Positions 27,220-36,429 are shown, numbered from the stretch's first letter. The stretch is 64,000 nt of DNA from Flavobacterium sp. N2820 (GCF_025947285.1 NZ_CP110008.1:1751001-1815000); one strand, 5' to 3'. Made by a program: numbers and translations. The notes: generated from the sequence alone by a model not told the origin.

Positions 27220-27620
27220 TGTGTCGGATTAAATTTAAAATTATCTTCAACTTCTCCTATCTTGTAATTGGAAAAAACTAACAATCTAGAATCGATATCT
27301 AATGCTTGAATTGAAGATGCATAACCTGGTTCAATAAGAATTGCTTCTAAGTTATTAGAATCAAGTTCAAAAGTCACATAATTTACACTATCTGAAGGAT
27401 TTTGAAAATCATCAATTTTTACTAATTTAATTAAAAATTTCCCTTTAATCGCAATAAACCACCTTTTTTCAATTTGATGACCTTGCCAAGCTCTTATTAT
27501 ATCTAAATCTTTATTCTCAATAATATACATTCGTTTAATTTCGGAAAGATCAAGTTCGTTATTAAACAATATTTTTCCTCTCTCATCTATAAAAAAATTT
27601 CCACTTATTTTATTAAGCAT
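27210..27620 (-). CDS. WxcM/FdtA-like cupin sugar epimerase or isomerase (split CapF C-domain)
   Basis: 136 residues forming a single cupin fold. IIRAWQGHQIEKRWFIAIKG near 58-77 is the family's conserved strand pair, and ILIEPGYASSIQAL near 105 is the second cupin motif. In staphylococcal CapF a C-terminal cupin catalyses C3 epimerisation before reduction by the SDR domain. Here cupin and SDR are separate genes in the same operon, so this protein probably does the C3 step. A 3,4-ketoisomerase role as in FdtA is the main alternative. Four nt separate it from the CapE-like gene. Confidence 0.8.
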   Translation of the reverse strand: MLNKISGNFFIDERGKILFNNELDLSEIKRMYIIENKDLDIIRAWQGHQIEKRWFIAIKGKFLIKLVKIDDFQNPSDSVNYVTFELDSNNLEAILIEPGYASSIQALDIDSRLLVFSNYKIGEVEDNFKFNPTQWK

Positions 27621-27624
27621 TAAT

Positions 27625-28623
27625 TTACTTTTTAAAAAGATCTAGTTTTTTTAATAAAAATTTTACCCCTTCAACATCTTCTCTCTTTGTATTGTGCGAA
27701 TTGTAGTCTTCTACTTCAGGTTGAATCTCTTTCCCTTCCGAAAAATATTGTGCATAATTTAAATCACGGTTGTCAGAAGGGATGCGATAAAAATCACCCA
27801 TGTCTTCTGCTTTAATCATTTCCTCACGGGTACACAAGGTCTCGTATAATTTTTCGCCGTGACGTGTTCCTATTATTTTAATCTCGTTATCGGCATTACA
27901 AAGTTCCTTTAGGGCCTTAGCCAAATCACCGATAGTTGCTGCAGGTGCTTTATTGACAAATAAATCACCTGGATTACCGTGTTCGAAAGCAAACAACACT
28001 AACTCCACCGCTTCATCCAGTGACATCAAGAAGCGAGTCATGTTGGAATCCGTAATCGTTAATGCTTCTCCGCTTTTTATTTGTTTCAAAAATAATGGAA
28101 TCACGGAACCTCGGGACGCCATTACATTTCCGTAACGCGTCAAACAAACTGTGGTATCGGTCAAATTACGTGATGCCGCCACCGCAACTTTTTCCATCAA
28201 CGCTTTCGAAATCCCCATGGCATTGATAGGATAAGCCGCTTTATCAGTACTCAAACAAATGACTTTGCTAACTTTGTTGACACCAGCGGCATCAATCACA
28301 TTTTGAGTACCAAATACGTTAGTCTTGGTAGCTTCCAATGGAAAAAACTCACATGAAGGGACTTGTTTTAAAGCTGCTGCATGAAATACATAATCTACAC
28401 CTCTCATAGCACGTTCTATACTAGAAAAATCACGTACATCACCAATATAATATTTGATTTTATCGTTTTTATATAAATTTCTCATGTCATCCTGCTTTTT
28501 TTCATCACGTGAAAAAATACGGATTTCTTTGAAATGGTCCGTGTGTAGAAAACGATTAAGCACAGCGGTTCCGAACGAACCGGTACCGCCTGTGATTAAT
28601 AAAACTTTATCTTTTATTTTCAT
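27625..28623 (-). CDS. UDP-GlcNAc 4,6-dehydratase/5-epimerase (CapE/FnlA/WbjB-like)
   Basis: 332 residues, an SDR of the polysaccharide biosynthesis (CapD/CapE) family. NAD-binding GGTGSFG lies at 12-18 and the catalytic segment is LSTDKAAYPINAMGISKALM near 120, with Met in place of the usual Tyr as in FlaA1/CapE enzymes. TRYGNVMASRGSVIPLF and TDSNMTRFLMSLDEAVELV follow. It opens the L-amino-sugar pathway by converting UDP-GlcNAc to a 4-keto-6-deoxy L-sugar. First gene of the long minus-strand operon; upstream lies a palindromic repeat. Confidence 0.92.
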   Translation of the reverse strand: MKIKDKVLLITGGTGSFGTAVLNRFLHTDHFKEIRIFSRDEKKQDDMRNLYKNDKIKYYIGDVRDFSSIERAMRGVDYVFHAAALKQVPSCEFFPLEATKTNVFGTQNVIDAAGVNKVSKVICLSTDKAAYPINAMGISKALMEKVAVAASRNLTDTTVCLTRYGNVMASRGSVIPLFLKQIKSGEALTITDSNMTRFLMSLDEAVELVLFAFEHGNPGDLFVNKAPAATIGDLAKALKELCNADNEIKIIGTRHGEKLYETLCTREEMIKAEDMGDFYRIPSDNRDLNYAQYFSEGKEIQPEVEDYNSHNTKREDVEGVKFLLKKLDLFKK

Positions 28624-28660
28624 AAAATCTATATTTATAATTTTACTTTTTACTTACTAA

Positions 28661-28762
28661 AAATCATATCGAGAACTATAACAACGTTTTATTTTCAGCT
28701 GTTCGCGATACATTTTTTACAAAATAGCTACGGCAATTTTATAAAAAACACCGAAGTGACGA
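28661..28762 (-). repeat. Large palindromic intergenic repeat, partial inverted copy (R5)
   Basis: Reverse orientation of the R1 family: begins near CATATCGAGAACTATA, includes AACGTTTTATTTTCAGCTGTTC, and ends CACCGAAGTGACG. It lies right upstream of the long operon, in its probable promoter region. The next 100 nt contain TTGACACATTGACT-type runs and no gene. Confidence 0.65.
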
Positions 28763-28909
28763 TGGTGGAATTAAGTTGTACAAAACTCCATTTTTACATT
28801 GACTCATCGACACATTGACTAATTGACACATTGACTAAATACCCCACGGCTTCGCCACATGAGTCACATCTAAGCGCTCACATAGCAGTAATTTAGGGAA
28901 ATAACCCCT

Positions 28910-29446
28910 TTATGTGTTTTCAAAAATCAATAAACCATGTCCCTCAAAATGTGAGGTAATGGTAAAATGGACTTCTTTCTGAATTTCGTTTTTAATCTTG
29001 GGTGCTAATTGATGAATATAAGATGCGTCTACTTGTGATCCTTCCACCACTATTTCTATAGCGCCTGAATCAATACCTTTCGCATAATCCCCTATAATGT
29101 ATATTTTAGAAACCGAACCCATTCGTTCCACTACTTGCGCGACAATCTTGTCAATTCCTATGTGTTTGCGAACCAATTGTTGTAAGGTAGAAAACAAAGG
29201 ATGTTCTGTATTTGCTCTATACATGACTTTTGTTTCAGCTGCATCGCGCAAAATATAGCCCGCTTCGCTAAGATGATTCAGTTCTTTGCGAATAGCATTT
29301 GTGTTTTCTTGCATTTCTTGAGCCAATCCACGCAAATAGCCCGCATTGGCTGCATTGACAAAAAATTTGACCAATAAGCGAATTCGGGTTTTTGATGTAA
29401 TTAAGCTTTCGAGCATTGTTTTGTTTTGAATAACAAAAGTACTCAT
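28910..29446 (-). CDS. Winged-helix regulator with nucleotidyltransferase-like C-terminal domain
   Basis: 178 residues. The N-terminal half (TSKTRIRLLVKFFVNAAN, YLRGLAQEMQENTNAIRKEL, LSEAGYILRDAAETKVMYRA) is an ArsR/MarR-like winged helix. The C-terminal half, with KIYIIGDYAKGIDSGAIEIV near 113, resembles an MNT nucleotidyltransferase fold whose catalytic motifs appear reduced. Such fusions recur beside Bacteroidota polysaccharide operons, and this one precedes the capE-led operon. An internal ATG at 29416 (MLESLITS) may be the true start. DNA target unknown. Confidence 0.8.
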   Translation of the reverse strand: MSTFVIQNKTMLESLITSKTRIRLLVKFFVNAANAGYLRGLAQEMQENTNAIRKELNHLSEAGYILRDAAETKVMYRANTEHPLFSTLQQLVRKHIGIDKIVAQVVERMGSVSKIYIIGDYAKGIDSGAIEIVVEGSQVDASYIHQLAPKIKNEIQKEVHFTITSHFEGHGLLIFENT

Positions 29447-29487
29447 TAATTTGTTGTTGACAAATTTCCAACAGTACTATTTATCGT

Positions 29488-29817
29488 TTACTGGCAATTT
29501 AGATAGAAGTTAAAAAACATTAAATTGGCTTTTAAAGTTTCTTTATCACGCATTATAATTGGCAAGTACTTTACAGTGCCATCCTTATAAATTACTTTTA
29601 AGTAGTAACGCCGATACCATTTTGTATGAAAGAGGTCTATCTTTCTTAACCATTTAGACTCTTTGTACTTCACAGATACTTTGTAAATATATTGCCATTG
29701 GTCTTTGGAAATATAAGATTCAAAAATTTTATGGATTCCCTCGCTCATAATTTTATCAAATTTTAAGAATTTGTCTAAAAGTTGCACAAGACAAGTTTTC
29801 TTTTTGCATTGAAACAA
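29488..29817 (-). CDS. Small basic hypothetical protein
   Basis: 109 residues, lysine- and aromatic-rich, possibly starting at MSEGIHKIFES (29748). No motif is recognised. It ends 41 nt before the regulator gene and could be cotranscribed with it. Its location among repeats and the lack of any known relative mean it might be spurious. Confidence 0.4.
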   Translation of the reverse strand: MFQCKKKTCLVQLLDKFLKFDKIMSEGIHKIFESYISKDQWQYIYKVSVKYKESKWLRKIDLFHTKWYRRYYLKVIYKDGTVKYLPIIMRDKETLKANLMFFNFYLNCQ

Positions 29818-29924
29818 ATTAAAACTATGCCTGTAGAGGAGGTTTACAAAAATGTACTAATTAATTTTTAAAGAGCAATATATAAAATTTATAGCAGTTT
29901 TCACGTTTTTCAAGTGTATTTTTA

Positions 29925-30003
29925 ACGTTCTATTTTCAGTAGTTCTCGGTACATTTTTCACAAAATAGCTATGGCCATTTTATAAAAAACACTCGAAATG
30001 ACG
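29925..30003 (-). repeat. Large palindromic intergenic repeat, left-arm half copy (R6)
   Basis: Inverted left arm only: from AACGTTCTATTTTCAG to ACACTCGAAATGACG. Confidence 0.6.
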
Positions 30004-30050
30004 ATGGTGGAATTTGAATGTTTTAAGAACTATAGCAACGTAAAATTTAC

Positions 30051-30126
30051 CGTCTCTTCGAGTGATTTTATAAAGGAAAAATGCTAATTTTTGCTTTGTA
30101 AAATTGTATCGAGAACTATAACAACG
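30051..30126 (-). repeat. Large palindromic intergenic repeat, right-arm half copy (R7)
   Basis: Inverted right arm of the R1 type: CGTCTCTTCGAGTGATTTTA to TATCGAGAACTATAACAACG. Confidence 0.6.
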
Positions 30127-30136
30127 AAACAACACC

Positions 30137-30214
30137 AACGTCACTTCGAGTGATTTTATGGTTTAAAAACCTTAGTTTTTGAACTATAAAATTGTATCGA
30201 GAACTTTAGAAACG
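30137..30214 (-). repeat. Large palindromic intergenic repeat, variant right-arm half copy (R8)
   Basis: Right arm with the variant inner segment also seen in R2 (AAAAACCTTAGTTTTTGAAC). R6, R7 and R8 fill most of the 629-nt gap between the hypothetical gene and the second phosphatase gene. From 30215 to 30446 nothing else is recognised except a possible TACATTTG box at 30270-30277. Confidence 0.6.
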
Positions 30215-30446
30215 AAACAACACCAACGTTACTTCAATCTATATATCTCCAAAAAAAAACACCATCACCTACATTTGCGTTTGTATATTTCTAACTTATG
30301 CTACCAGCTAAATTTAAAAATGAAATAAAATACCATTATAAAATGAGTAGACTATTCAAAATTATGCTTACTTTTAAAACTTGAATTAAAGCCCCCCCTT
30401 ATTTAAATTATTTAAGAAATTAATGAACAAATAAACGGGTAATAGT

Positions 30447-31172
30447 ATGTTTTGGATTTCAAAAAAAACAGTAGGGTTAAGTGAAGCATGGAAAAATGGG
30501 TTTGTAGACATACACAATCATTTGCTGCCAGGAATTGACGACGGCTCCAAATCAGTAGCACAAACTGAAGCAATGATTCAAGGCATGCAAGAATTAGGAA
30601 TTACAGAAGCGATAGCTACACCACACATCTATCCTGGACTTTGGAACAATAATTCAGAAACCATAAGCGCTGCCTTCAAAACGGTACCACACGCCTTTAT
30701 CACCAAAAGTAGTAGCGAGTATCTTGCAGATGCCTACTTACTAGAAAGAGCAGAAAAACAACAATTGATTCCCTTAAAAGATGACTTTTTGCTTATCGAA
30801 TTTGCCATGATGAGCGAACCAGTAGATGCTATTATGGACGTGCTATTTGAATTGAAACTTAAAGGATATCGCTTAGTACTAGCGCACCCTGAACGTTATA
30901 GTTATTGGGAAAAGAACTTAAATATATTTGAACAATTAAAATCATTTGATTTAGATTTTCAATTAAATGCCTTATCTGTGGTAGGCTATTATGGCCCTAC
31001 CTGTAAAAAAATGGCGGAATATTTATTGGAAAATGATTACTATGATTTTTTAGGCACTGATTTCCACACACTAGAACAGATCGCATTTGCCAAAAACCAT
31101 TTGTTTGCTGAAAAATACCTAAAAAAAATCATGCCCCTAGTTGAAGCAAACCAATTTTTTAGTACTAAATAA
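30447..31172 (+). CDS. CpsB/YwqE-like PHP-domain tyrosine phosphatase, copy 2
   Basis: 241 residues. HNH at 23-25 in FVDIHNHLLPGIDDG, ATPHIYPGLW near 58, LVLAHPERYSYW near 150 and FLGTDFHTLE near 207 supply the PHP metal ligands. It aligns end to end with copy 1 at 907. It converges with the first wzc-like gene, whose tyrosine-rich tail is its most likely substrate. Together they would set the phosphorylation cycle that drives chain export. Confidence 0.9.
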   Translation: MFWISKKTVGLSEAWKNGFVDIHNHLLPGIDDGSKSVAQTEAMIQGMQELGITEAIATPHIYPGLWNNNSETISAAFKTVPHAFITKSSSEYLADAYLLERAEKQQLIPLKDDFLLIEFAMMSEPVDAIMDVLFELKLKGYRLVLAHPERYSYWEKNLNIFEQLKSFDLDFQLNALSVVGYYGPTCKKMAEYLLENDYYDFLGTDFHTLEQIAFAKNHLFAEKYLKKIMPLVEANQFFSTK

Positions 31173-31198
31173 ATACTTCTTGAACAAAAAAATTCAGA

Positions 31199-33589
31199 TT
31201 ACCTTTTGAATAAAAGCTTCAATCGTTTTAATTCTTTTGCGAACCAATTTCTCTTACGTCCACTTCCTACTTCATCTGCCTCGTAGCCATAGCCGTAGCC
31301 ATAATTATACTTATAACTATACGAATAACCATACCCTTTTTGCTCACCCACATTATTTAAAACGATTCCTGCATTATTGATTTTTTTCAAGGCTTTTAGT
31401 TCGTTGATGAAATGCAATAATTTTTTATCGGTATGATTGGCTCTGATAACAAAAACAATTAAATCTGCTAAATTGGCAATTAAAGTAGTATCGGTAACCA
31501 ATAAAGTCGGAGCGGTATCGACTATAACAAAATCATATTCTTTTTTTAATTCTTCAAGCAACACTTCAAATCGTCCATTAGACAATAATTCGGCCGGATT
31601 GGGCGGAATGGTTCCCGAAAAAATCAAATCAAACTTTAAATTGTATTCCTGCCCGGTTTCAATGATATCATTTAAAGCAGTAGTAGTATCATGTAAATAA
31701 TTGGTTACCCCTTTTTTATGGCGCGTGCTTTTTAGCATTTTATGCAATTGAGGATTACGCAAATCGGCACCCACTAAAATTACTTTTTTATTTAACGTAG
31801 ATAAAGTAATCGCCAAGTTCATCGAAACAAACGTTTTCCCTTCTCCTTTTATAGTAGAAGTGGTAAAAAGAACCTGTGGTTTGTGTTCGTCTTGAATCAA
31901 AAAGCTCAAATTCGTTCGCAACATTCTGAAAGCTTCAGAAAGCACAGAACGATCTAGATATTTAACCAACTTATCTTGACCAGGAATATGCGGAATTTCG
32001 GCCAATACCGGAATTTCGGTTACTATCGCTTGAACGTCTTTTTTAGAATGTATTTTTGTATCCAATAAAAAATACACGTATAAAATACCAATTGGAATAC
32101 CTAAACCAAGCAATAATGCGGCTAAATAAATAATTGCCTTTTTAGGACTAATAGGCATTGAAGAGGCTTTCGCCAAATCCACCATTTTAATAGAAGGATT
32201 GATAATAGCCAAGTTTACGGCTGCTTCTTCACGTTTTTGTAATAAAATAATATAAAGAGCTTCCTTAATTTCTTGCTGACGCTCAATAGAACGGATGGCT
32301 TTTTCTTGATAAGGTAAAGCGGCATATTGCTGCGACTGTCCGCTACTAATTTGTCCAATGGAATTGATTTTGGACTGCAACACTTTTTTATAGGTCGCTA
32401 AAGACGCTTTTAAATTATTTTTAAGTTCGTTTTGCGTGGCACGTAGTTCTACTAAATTAGGATGATTTTCCCCAACAGATTGCAACATTTTTTGCTGTTG
32501 CAATACCAAGTCATTGTATTGATTAATAAGCGCTGCTACTTCAACTTGTTCCAAGCCAATGTTAGCAGGTAGCAATTCATTTAATTTGGTTTTACTCAAG
32601 GTTTCAATCAAAATTCCACTCAAAACCGCTTGAGTTTTAGCTTGGTTAAGCTCTACATCCGTACCCGATTTGGTAGCCAATAAAGCACCGGCATCCGCCT
32701 GAAAATCGGCTATTTGTTGCCCTTGTTTATAGTTGGCTTTATTGCTTTCTATCGAATCTAATTCTTTGAATAAAAAACCAAAACGTTCGTTAACAAAATC
32801 AATGGTTTTTTTATGCACCAGCTGACGATCCTTTACACCATCAGCATCAAAAACATTGGCTAACGTGTTGGCAATAGCTGCTGCTTTATCAGGATGATTT
32901 GCCGTTACTGTTAAACGCAATAGCTCACTTTGCTTCCCAACAGGTGATACGGCTAATGATTTTTTTACAGCTTGTATAGTATGTTCTTTTGTGGTCTTTA
33001 CAATTTGGTAGGTACCTGGATTTTTTTTGGTTTTGCTTGTATCTTTTAAATAAATGCTAAAGTTATTTCCCTTAAAAACATAAGGCTTACCAAATATTTT
33101 TAAATCTTTTTGTTGATCCAAATAATACCCCTTTGGTGTCACTTCAATTTCGAGCATTGCTTCAATTTCATTTACTTTCTCAGGCACATCATTCCATTGA
33201 ATAAAAAACGGCGCTTTAGAGGCAATTTCTGTTTCTTTAATTGTTCCTTTCGAATAGTATGAATTTTGAAGATCTAATTCATCTACTACCCGTTCAATTA
33301 ATAAGGAAGATTGCAATACTTCCGTTTCATTTTCTAAATTAACTTTTCCTTTCGAAAAAAAAGACAAAGCATCAGTAGGCATTTTGAAGCCCGAATTATT
33401 GTTGTCTAATATTTTTATTACATTAGAGGCTTGGTAGGTTTCTGGCGCATAACGTAAGTAAAAAAAAGCTACTGCAAGTGCCAAAACTGCTCCCAAAATA
33501 ATCCAATGCAAGAAAGACAGGTATTTGTAAACCAATTCCTTAATATCGATGGAAGCTGATGTGTTTTCTTGAAATTCAGTTGATTGCAT
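31199..33589 (-). CDS. Wzc-like polysaccharide co-polymerase and tyrosine autokinase, copy 1
   Basis: 796 residues. Two membrane helices (near 35-52 and 505-525) flank a periplasmic, coiled-coil-rich domain (Wzz-type). The cytoplasmic BY-kinase has Walker A KGEGKT at 581-586, A' VGADLRNP near 606-613 and Walker B FVIVDTAP at 687-694. The tail carries nine tyrosines on alternate residues, 753-769. It controls chain length and export together with the Wza-like outer-membrane channel encoded 6 nt upstream. Copy 2 lies at 43292. Confidence 0.95.
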   Translation of the reverse strand: MQSTEFQENTSASIDIKELVYKYLSFLHWIILGAVLALAVAFFYLRYAPETYQASNVIKILDNNNSGFKMPTDALSFFSKGKVNLENETEVLQSSLLIERVVDELDLQNSYYSKGTIKETEIASKAPFFIQWNDVPEKVNEIEAMLEIEVTPKGYYLDQQKDLKIFGKPYVFKGNNFSIYLKDTSKTKKNPGTYQIVKTTKEHTIQAVKKSLAVSPVGKQSELLRLTVTANHPDKAAAIANTLANVFDADGVKDRQLVHKKTIDFVNERFGFLFKELDSIESNKANYKQGQQIADFQADAGALLATKSGTDVELNQAKTQAVLSGILIETLSKTKLNELLPANIGLEQVEVAALINQYNDLVLQQQKMLQSVGENHPNLVELRATQNELKNNLKASLATYKKVLQSKINSIGQISSGQSQQYAALPYQEKAIRSIERQQEIKEALYIILLQKREEAAVNLAIINPSIKMVDLAKASSMPISPKKAIIYLAALLLGLGIPIGILYVYFLLDTKIHSKKDVQAIVTEIPVLAEIPHIPGQDKLVKYLDRSVLSEAFRMLRTNLSFLIQDEHKPQVLFTTSTIKGEGKTFVSMNLAITLSTLNKKVILVGADLRNPQLHKMLKSTRHKKGVTNYLHDTTTALNDIIETGQEYNLKFDLIFSGTIPPNPAELLSNGRFEVLLEELKKEYDFVIVDTAPTLLVTDTTLIANLADLIVFVIRANHTDKKLLHFINELKALKKINNAGIVLNNVGEQKGYGYSYSYKYNYGYGYGYEADEVGSGRKRNWFAKELKRLKLLFKR

Positions 33590-33595
33590 GTAGGG

Positions 33596-34372
33596 TTATA
33601 TGTTTTTGATGATAATAATACTGGATAACAAGACCGAAATAATAGAGATTAAATTGCCTGGATTGCCAATTACACCCGCAGATTTTACTTTTGCAGTATT
33701 TGGATCAACAATAATCACATCATTAGGTTTTACAAAATAAAATGGCGTATTAAACCAATCATTTTTTGTCAAGTCAATAGTCCCATACGTTTGCTTTCCG
33801 TTTTCGGTACGAATAATGGTGATTTTTTTTCGAACACCATTAATTGTTAAATCACCTGCCAAACCTAAAGCTTGCAAAAGCGTCAGGTTGTTTTCATAAA
33901 ATGTGTACGTCCCGGGTACTTTTACTTCACCTAACACAGTAAACTTAGCATTTAACAACCTACAAACCACAACTGGATTTTTTAAATACCCTTTATCTAT
34001 TAACGCCTGTTGTACTTGCTTTTCTGCTTGTTCTAAAGTCAATCCACCTATTTTTTGCACCCCTAAAACAGGAATATTTACAGTCCCATCATTGGCAACT
34101 AAATACCCTTGCAATTGCAATTGAACACCTTGTAACGCATTTTGTTGCAATGGCGATATATTGTAAGCCGCGGCTAGTTCTGGTACATCAGAAGTAACTT
34201 TTACACTCACTATATCATTAGGCTGAAGGTACATTTCAGACCACTTGAATTCGGCATCTGCAGTATTAGTGGTGCCGTTAAGATAAATCAATTCTTTTTT
34301 GGTAGCACAGGAAGTAAACACAGTTACTACTAAATAGCAAGAAACGATAGCAACAAGGGAATGTATTTTCAC
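33596..34372 (-). CDS. Wza-like outer-membrane polysaccharide export lipoprotein, copy 1
   Basis: 258 residues. A lipoprotein signal with Cys22 (VVTVFTSCATKKE), then a poly-export domain (LQPNDIVSVKVTSDVPELA, NDGTVNIPVLG) and a SLBB-like domain (FTVLGEVKVPGTYTFYENN, LTLLQALGLAGDLT, TIIRTENGKQTYG). The C-terminal LLSSIIIIKNI is hydrophobic, fitting an outer-membrane helix or anchor as in shorter Bacteroidota homologues. It is the upstream partner of Wzc copy 1. Confidence 0.93.
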   Translation of the reverse strand: MKIHSLVAIVSCYLVVTVFTSCATKKELIYLNGTTNTADAEFKWSEMYLQPNDIVSVKVTSDVPELAAAYNISPLQQNALQGVQLQLQGYLVANDGTVNIPVLGVQKIGGLTLEQAEKQVQQALIDKGYLKNPVVVCRLLNAKFTVLGEVKVPGTYTFYENNLTLLQALGLAGDLTINGVRKKITIIRTENGKQTYGTIDLTKNDWFNTPFYFVKPNDVIIVDPNTAKVKSAGVIGNPGNLISIISVLLSSIIIIKNI

Positions 34373-34393
34373 GGAATAAGTATTTTAATGCAA

Positions 34394-34401
34394 CAAAGAT
34401 A
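34394..34401 (-). promoter_or_regulatory. -7 promoter element of the first wza-wzc operon
   Basis: TATCTTTG on the minus strand, 22 nt before the wza-like ATG. No TTG at the expected -33 spacing was found. Confidence 0.5.
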
Positions 34402-34548
34402 CTTTTTTTATTTTTTTTAAAAAATTTAAACTACAAAAACCCCCTTTTTAACACATTAAATGCCTGAATAAAAAACATTACCATTTTTAACATAAAAATA
34501 ATAACCCAACAAGGCAATTATAATTCGTTTTTTAAATAAATTTGCACC

Positions 34549-36429
34549 ATGAAGAAAATGTCCCTTATCTTTAAAATTCTAGCCAAAATAAGAATCTTAC
34601 CTTCTTGGCTAATTTTGTTTATTGATATCATCTTATTAATAACATCTAGTACTATCAGCTACTTATTATTTAGAGAGCTTGGGATTAAATTCTACAAAGA
34701 TTTTCCATTAGAAATTCGTTTAACAATAGCTTTAATCGTTTACATTTTCTTTTTCCTAGTCTTTAAAACTTACACTGGAATCATTCGGTATTCTACACTA
34801 AATGACATTGGCAGACTCTTTAAAGCTGTTTTTTCTGCTTTTTCAACATTACTTATCATTGATACTGCCTATTATTTATACAAGGGAACACATATTTTTG
34901 TAATTTTTACATTGTTTTACAGCACCTTTGTTATCTTTTTCACATTAATGGGATTTAGAATTCTGGTAAAAATTGCATTTCAAAACTTGAACCAAGGCAA
35001 TAAAGTTTCATTCAAAGAAAGCATTGCTATTGTAGGCGTTAATCCTCATAATATTAGTTTAGTAGAAACACTCACCTCATCACAAAGCAATTTTAATTTA
35101 GTCTGTTTTATTGATACAAACAAGGCATTAAATGGCAAAAAAGTAGCTGGAATTAGTGTATTAGCCTACAATAAAAAACCAATAGTTGCCTATCTTAGAT
35201 GGAAAGGAATTAAAAACATTGTTTTAACAAAAGGCTATTTACCAGAAGATGTAGAGCAAAAATTGATTGAAGACTGTATAGACAATGAAATCATTGTTTA
35301 CAAACCCGAATTACTAGAAAATAACAATACCAAAAACAAAGAGACCTTAAAAACATATAACTTAGAAGAGCTATTGTTTAGAGAAACCATTGAAATCAAA
35401 AATGCTAGGGTAATTGAACAATTTAGACATAAAACCATTTTAGTAACAGGTGGAGCAGGTTCTATTGGTTCAGAATTAGCTAAACAACTAGGCAGCTTTG
35501 AACCAAAAGAACTAATCATTCTTGATCAAGCTGAAACGCCTTTGTATGAAATTGAAATGTACTTTAAAAAGAACATTCCGTCGTGCAACTGCCATTTTGA
35601 ACTGGTTGATGTTACTAATTTAGAAGAATTTGAAACGGTTTTTAAAAAATACCGCCCGGAAATCATTTTTCATGCCGCTGCTTATAAACATGTTCCTTTA
35701 TTAGAGAAAAACTTCAAACAAGCAATTAAAGTCAACATCTTTGGAACAAAAATTTGTTTGGATTTAGCAATGAAATATGGCGTAAATAAATTTGTTTATG
35801 TATCTACGGATAAAGCCGTAAATCCAACCAACATAATGGGTGCAAGTAAGCGATTTGCAGAAATGCTAGGACAAACCGCCTACAACTGCAAAAAGAACGT
35901 ACACAAAATGCAAATCATGTCTACACGTTTTGGAAACGTATTAGGGTCAAATGGTTCAGTTGTAAATTTATTCCAAGAACAAATTCTAGCAGGTGGTCCA
36001 ATTACTGTAACCCATCCTGATGTGAATCGTTTTTTTATGACCATTCCTGAAGCATGTAAATTAGTAATTGAAGCCGCAGCAATGGGATCAGGTGGTCAAA
36101 CGTATTTATTTGACATGGGTAGATCCATCAAAATTGTAGATTTGGCCGAAAAAATGATTCGATTGGCAGGTAAAATCCCCAACAAAGACATTAAAATTGT
36201 TTTTACAGGATTGCGCCCAGGTGAGAAATTGTTTGAAGAAGTATTAACAGCTTCAGCAGAAACACTTCCAACCTATCATCCAAAAATAGTGATTGCTAAG
36301 GAGGAAAATCCTTGCGTCGATACGATGGATGAAGTAATGGTTTATTTACAACGGTTAAATCATTTGAACAGAAAAGAAGTAAATGAACAATTACAACTTA
36401 TTGTACCTGGATTTGTTCCGTATGAATAA
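34549..36429 (+). CDS. PglF/CapD-like UDP-sugar 4,6-dehydratase with N-terminal membrane domain
   Basis: 626 residues. Four membrane helices occupy about 15-145, a Rossmann-like linker domain follows (IAIVGVNPHNISL near 160), and the SDR catalytic domain begins at VTGGAGSIGSELAKQL near 298. The catalytic segment VSTDKAVNPTNIMGASKRFA near 425 has Met where typical SDRs have Tyr, as in PglF. It converts UDP-GlcNAc to the UDP-4-keto-6-deoxy sugar used by DegT aminotransferases. A TAAATTTG box at 34537-34544 lies only 4 nt before this ATG, so translation may start at the internal ATG 34558. Divergent from the wza-like gene. Confidence 0.9.
   Translation: MKKMSLIFKILAKIRILPSWLILFIDIILLITSSTISYLLFRELGIKFYKDFPLEIRLTIALIVYIFFFLVFKTYTGIIRYSTLNDIGRLFKAVFSAFSTLLIIDTAYYLYKGTHIFVIFTLFYSTFVIFFTLMGFRILVKIAFQNLNQGNKVSFKESIAIVGVNPHNISLVETLTSSQSNFNLVCFIDTNKALNGKKVAGISVLAYNKKPIVAYLRWKGIKNIVLTKGYLPEDVEQKLIEDCIDNEIIVYKPELLENNNTKNKETLKTYNLEELLFRETIEIKNARVIEQFRHKTILVTGGAGSIGSELAKQLGSFEPKELIILDQAETPLYEIEMYFKKNIPSCNCHFELVDVTNLEEFETVFKKYRPEIIFHAAAYKHVPLLEKNFKQAIKVNIFGTKICLDLAMKYGVNKFVYVSTDKAVNPTNIMGASKRFAEMLGQTAYNCKKNVHKMQIMSTRFGNVLGSNGSVVNLFQEQILAGGPITVTHPDVNRFFMTIPEACKLVIEAAAMGSGGQTYLFDMGRSIKIVDLAEKMIRLAGKIPNKDIKIVFTGLRPGEKLFEEVLTASAETLPTYHPKIVIAKEENPCVDTMDEVMVYLQRLNHLNRKEVNEQLQLIVPGFVPYE

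Noticed and set aside
29268..29471. 67-codon open frame inside the winged-helix gene
   Set aside because: Different reading frame of the regulator gene with unlikely composition.
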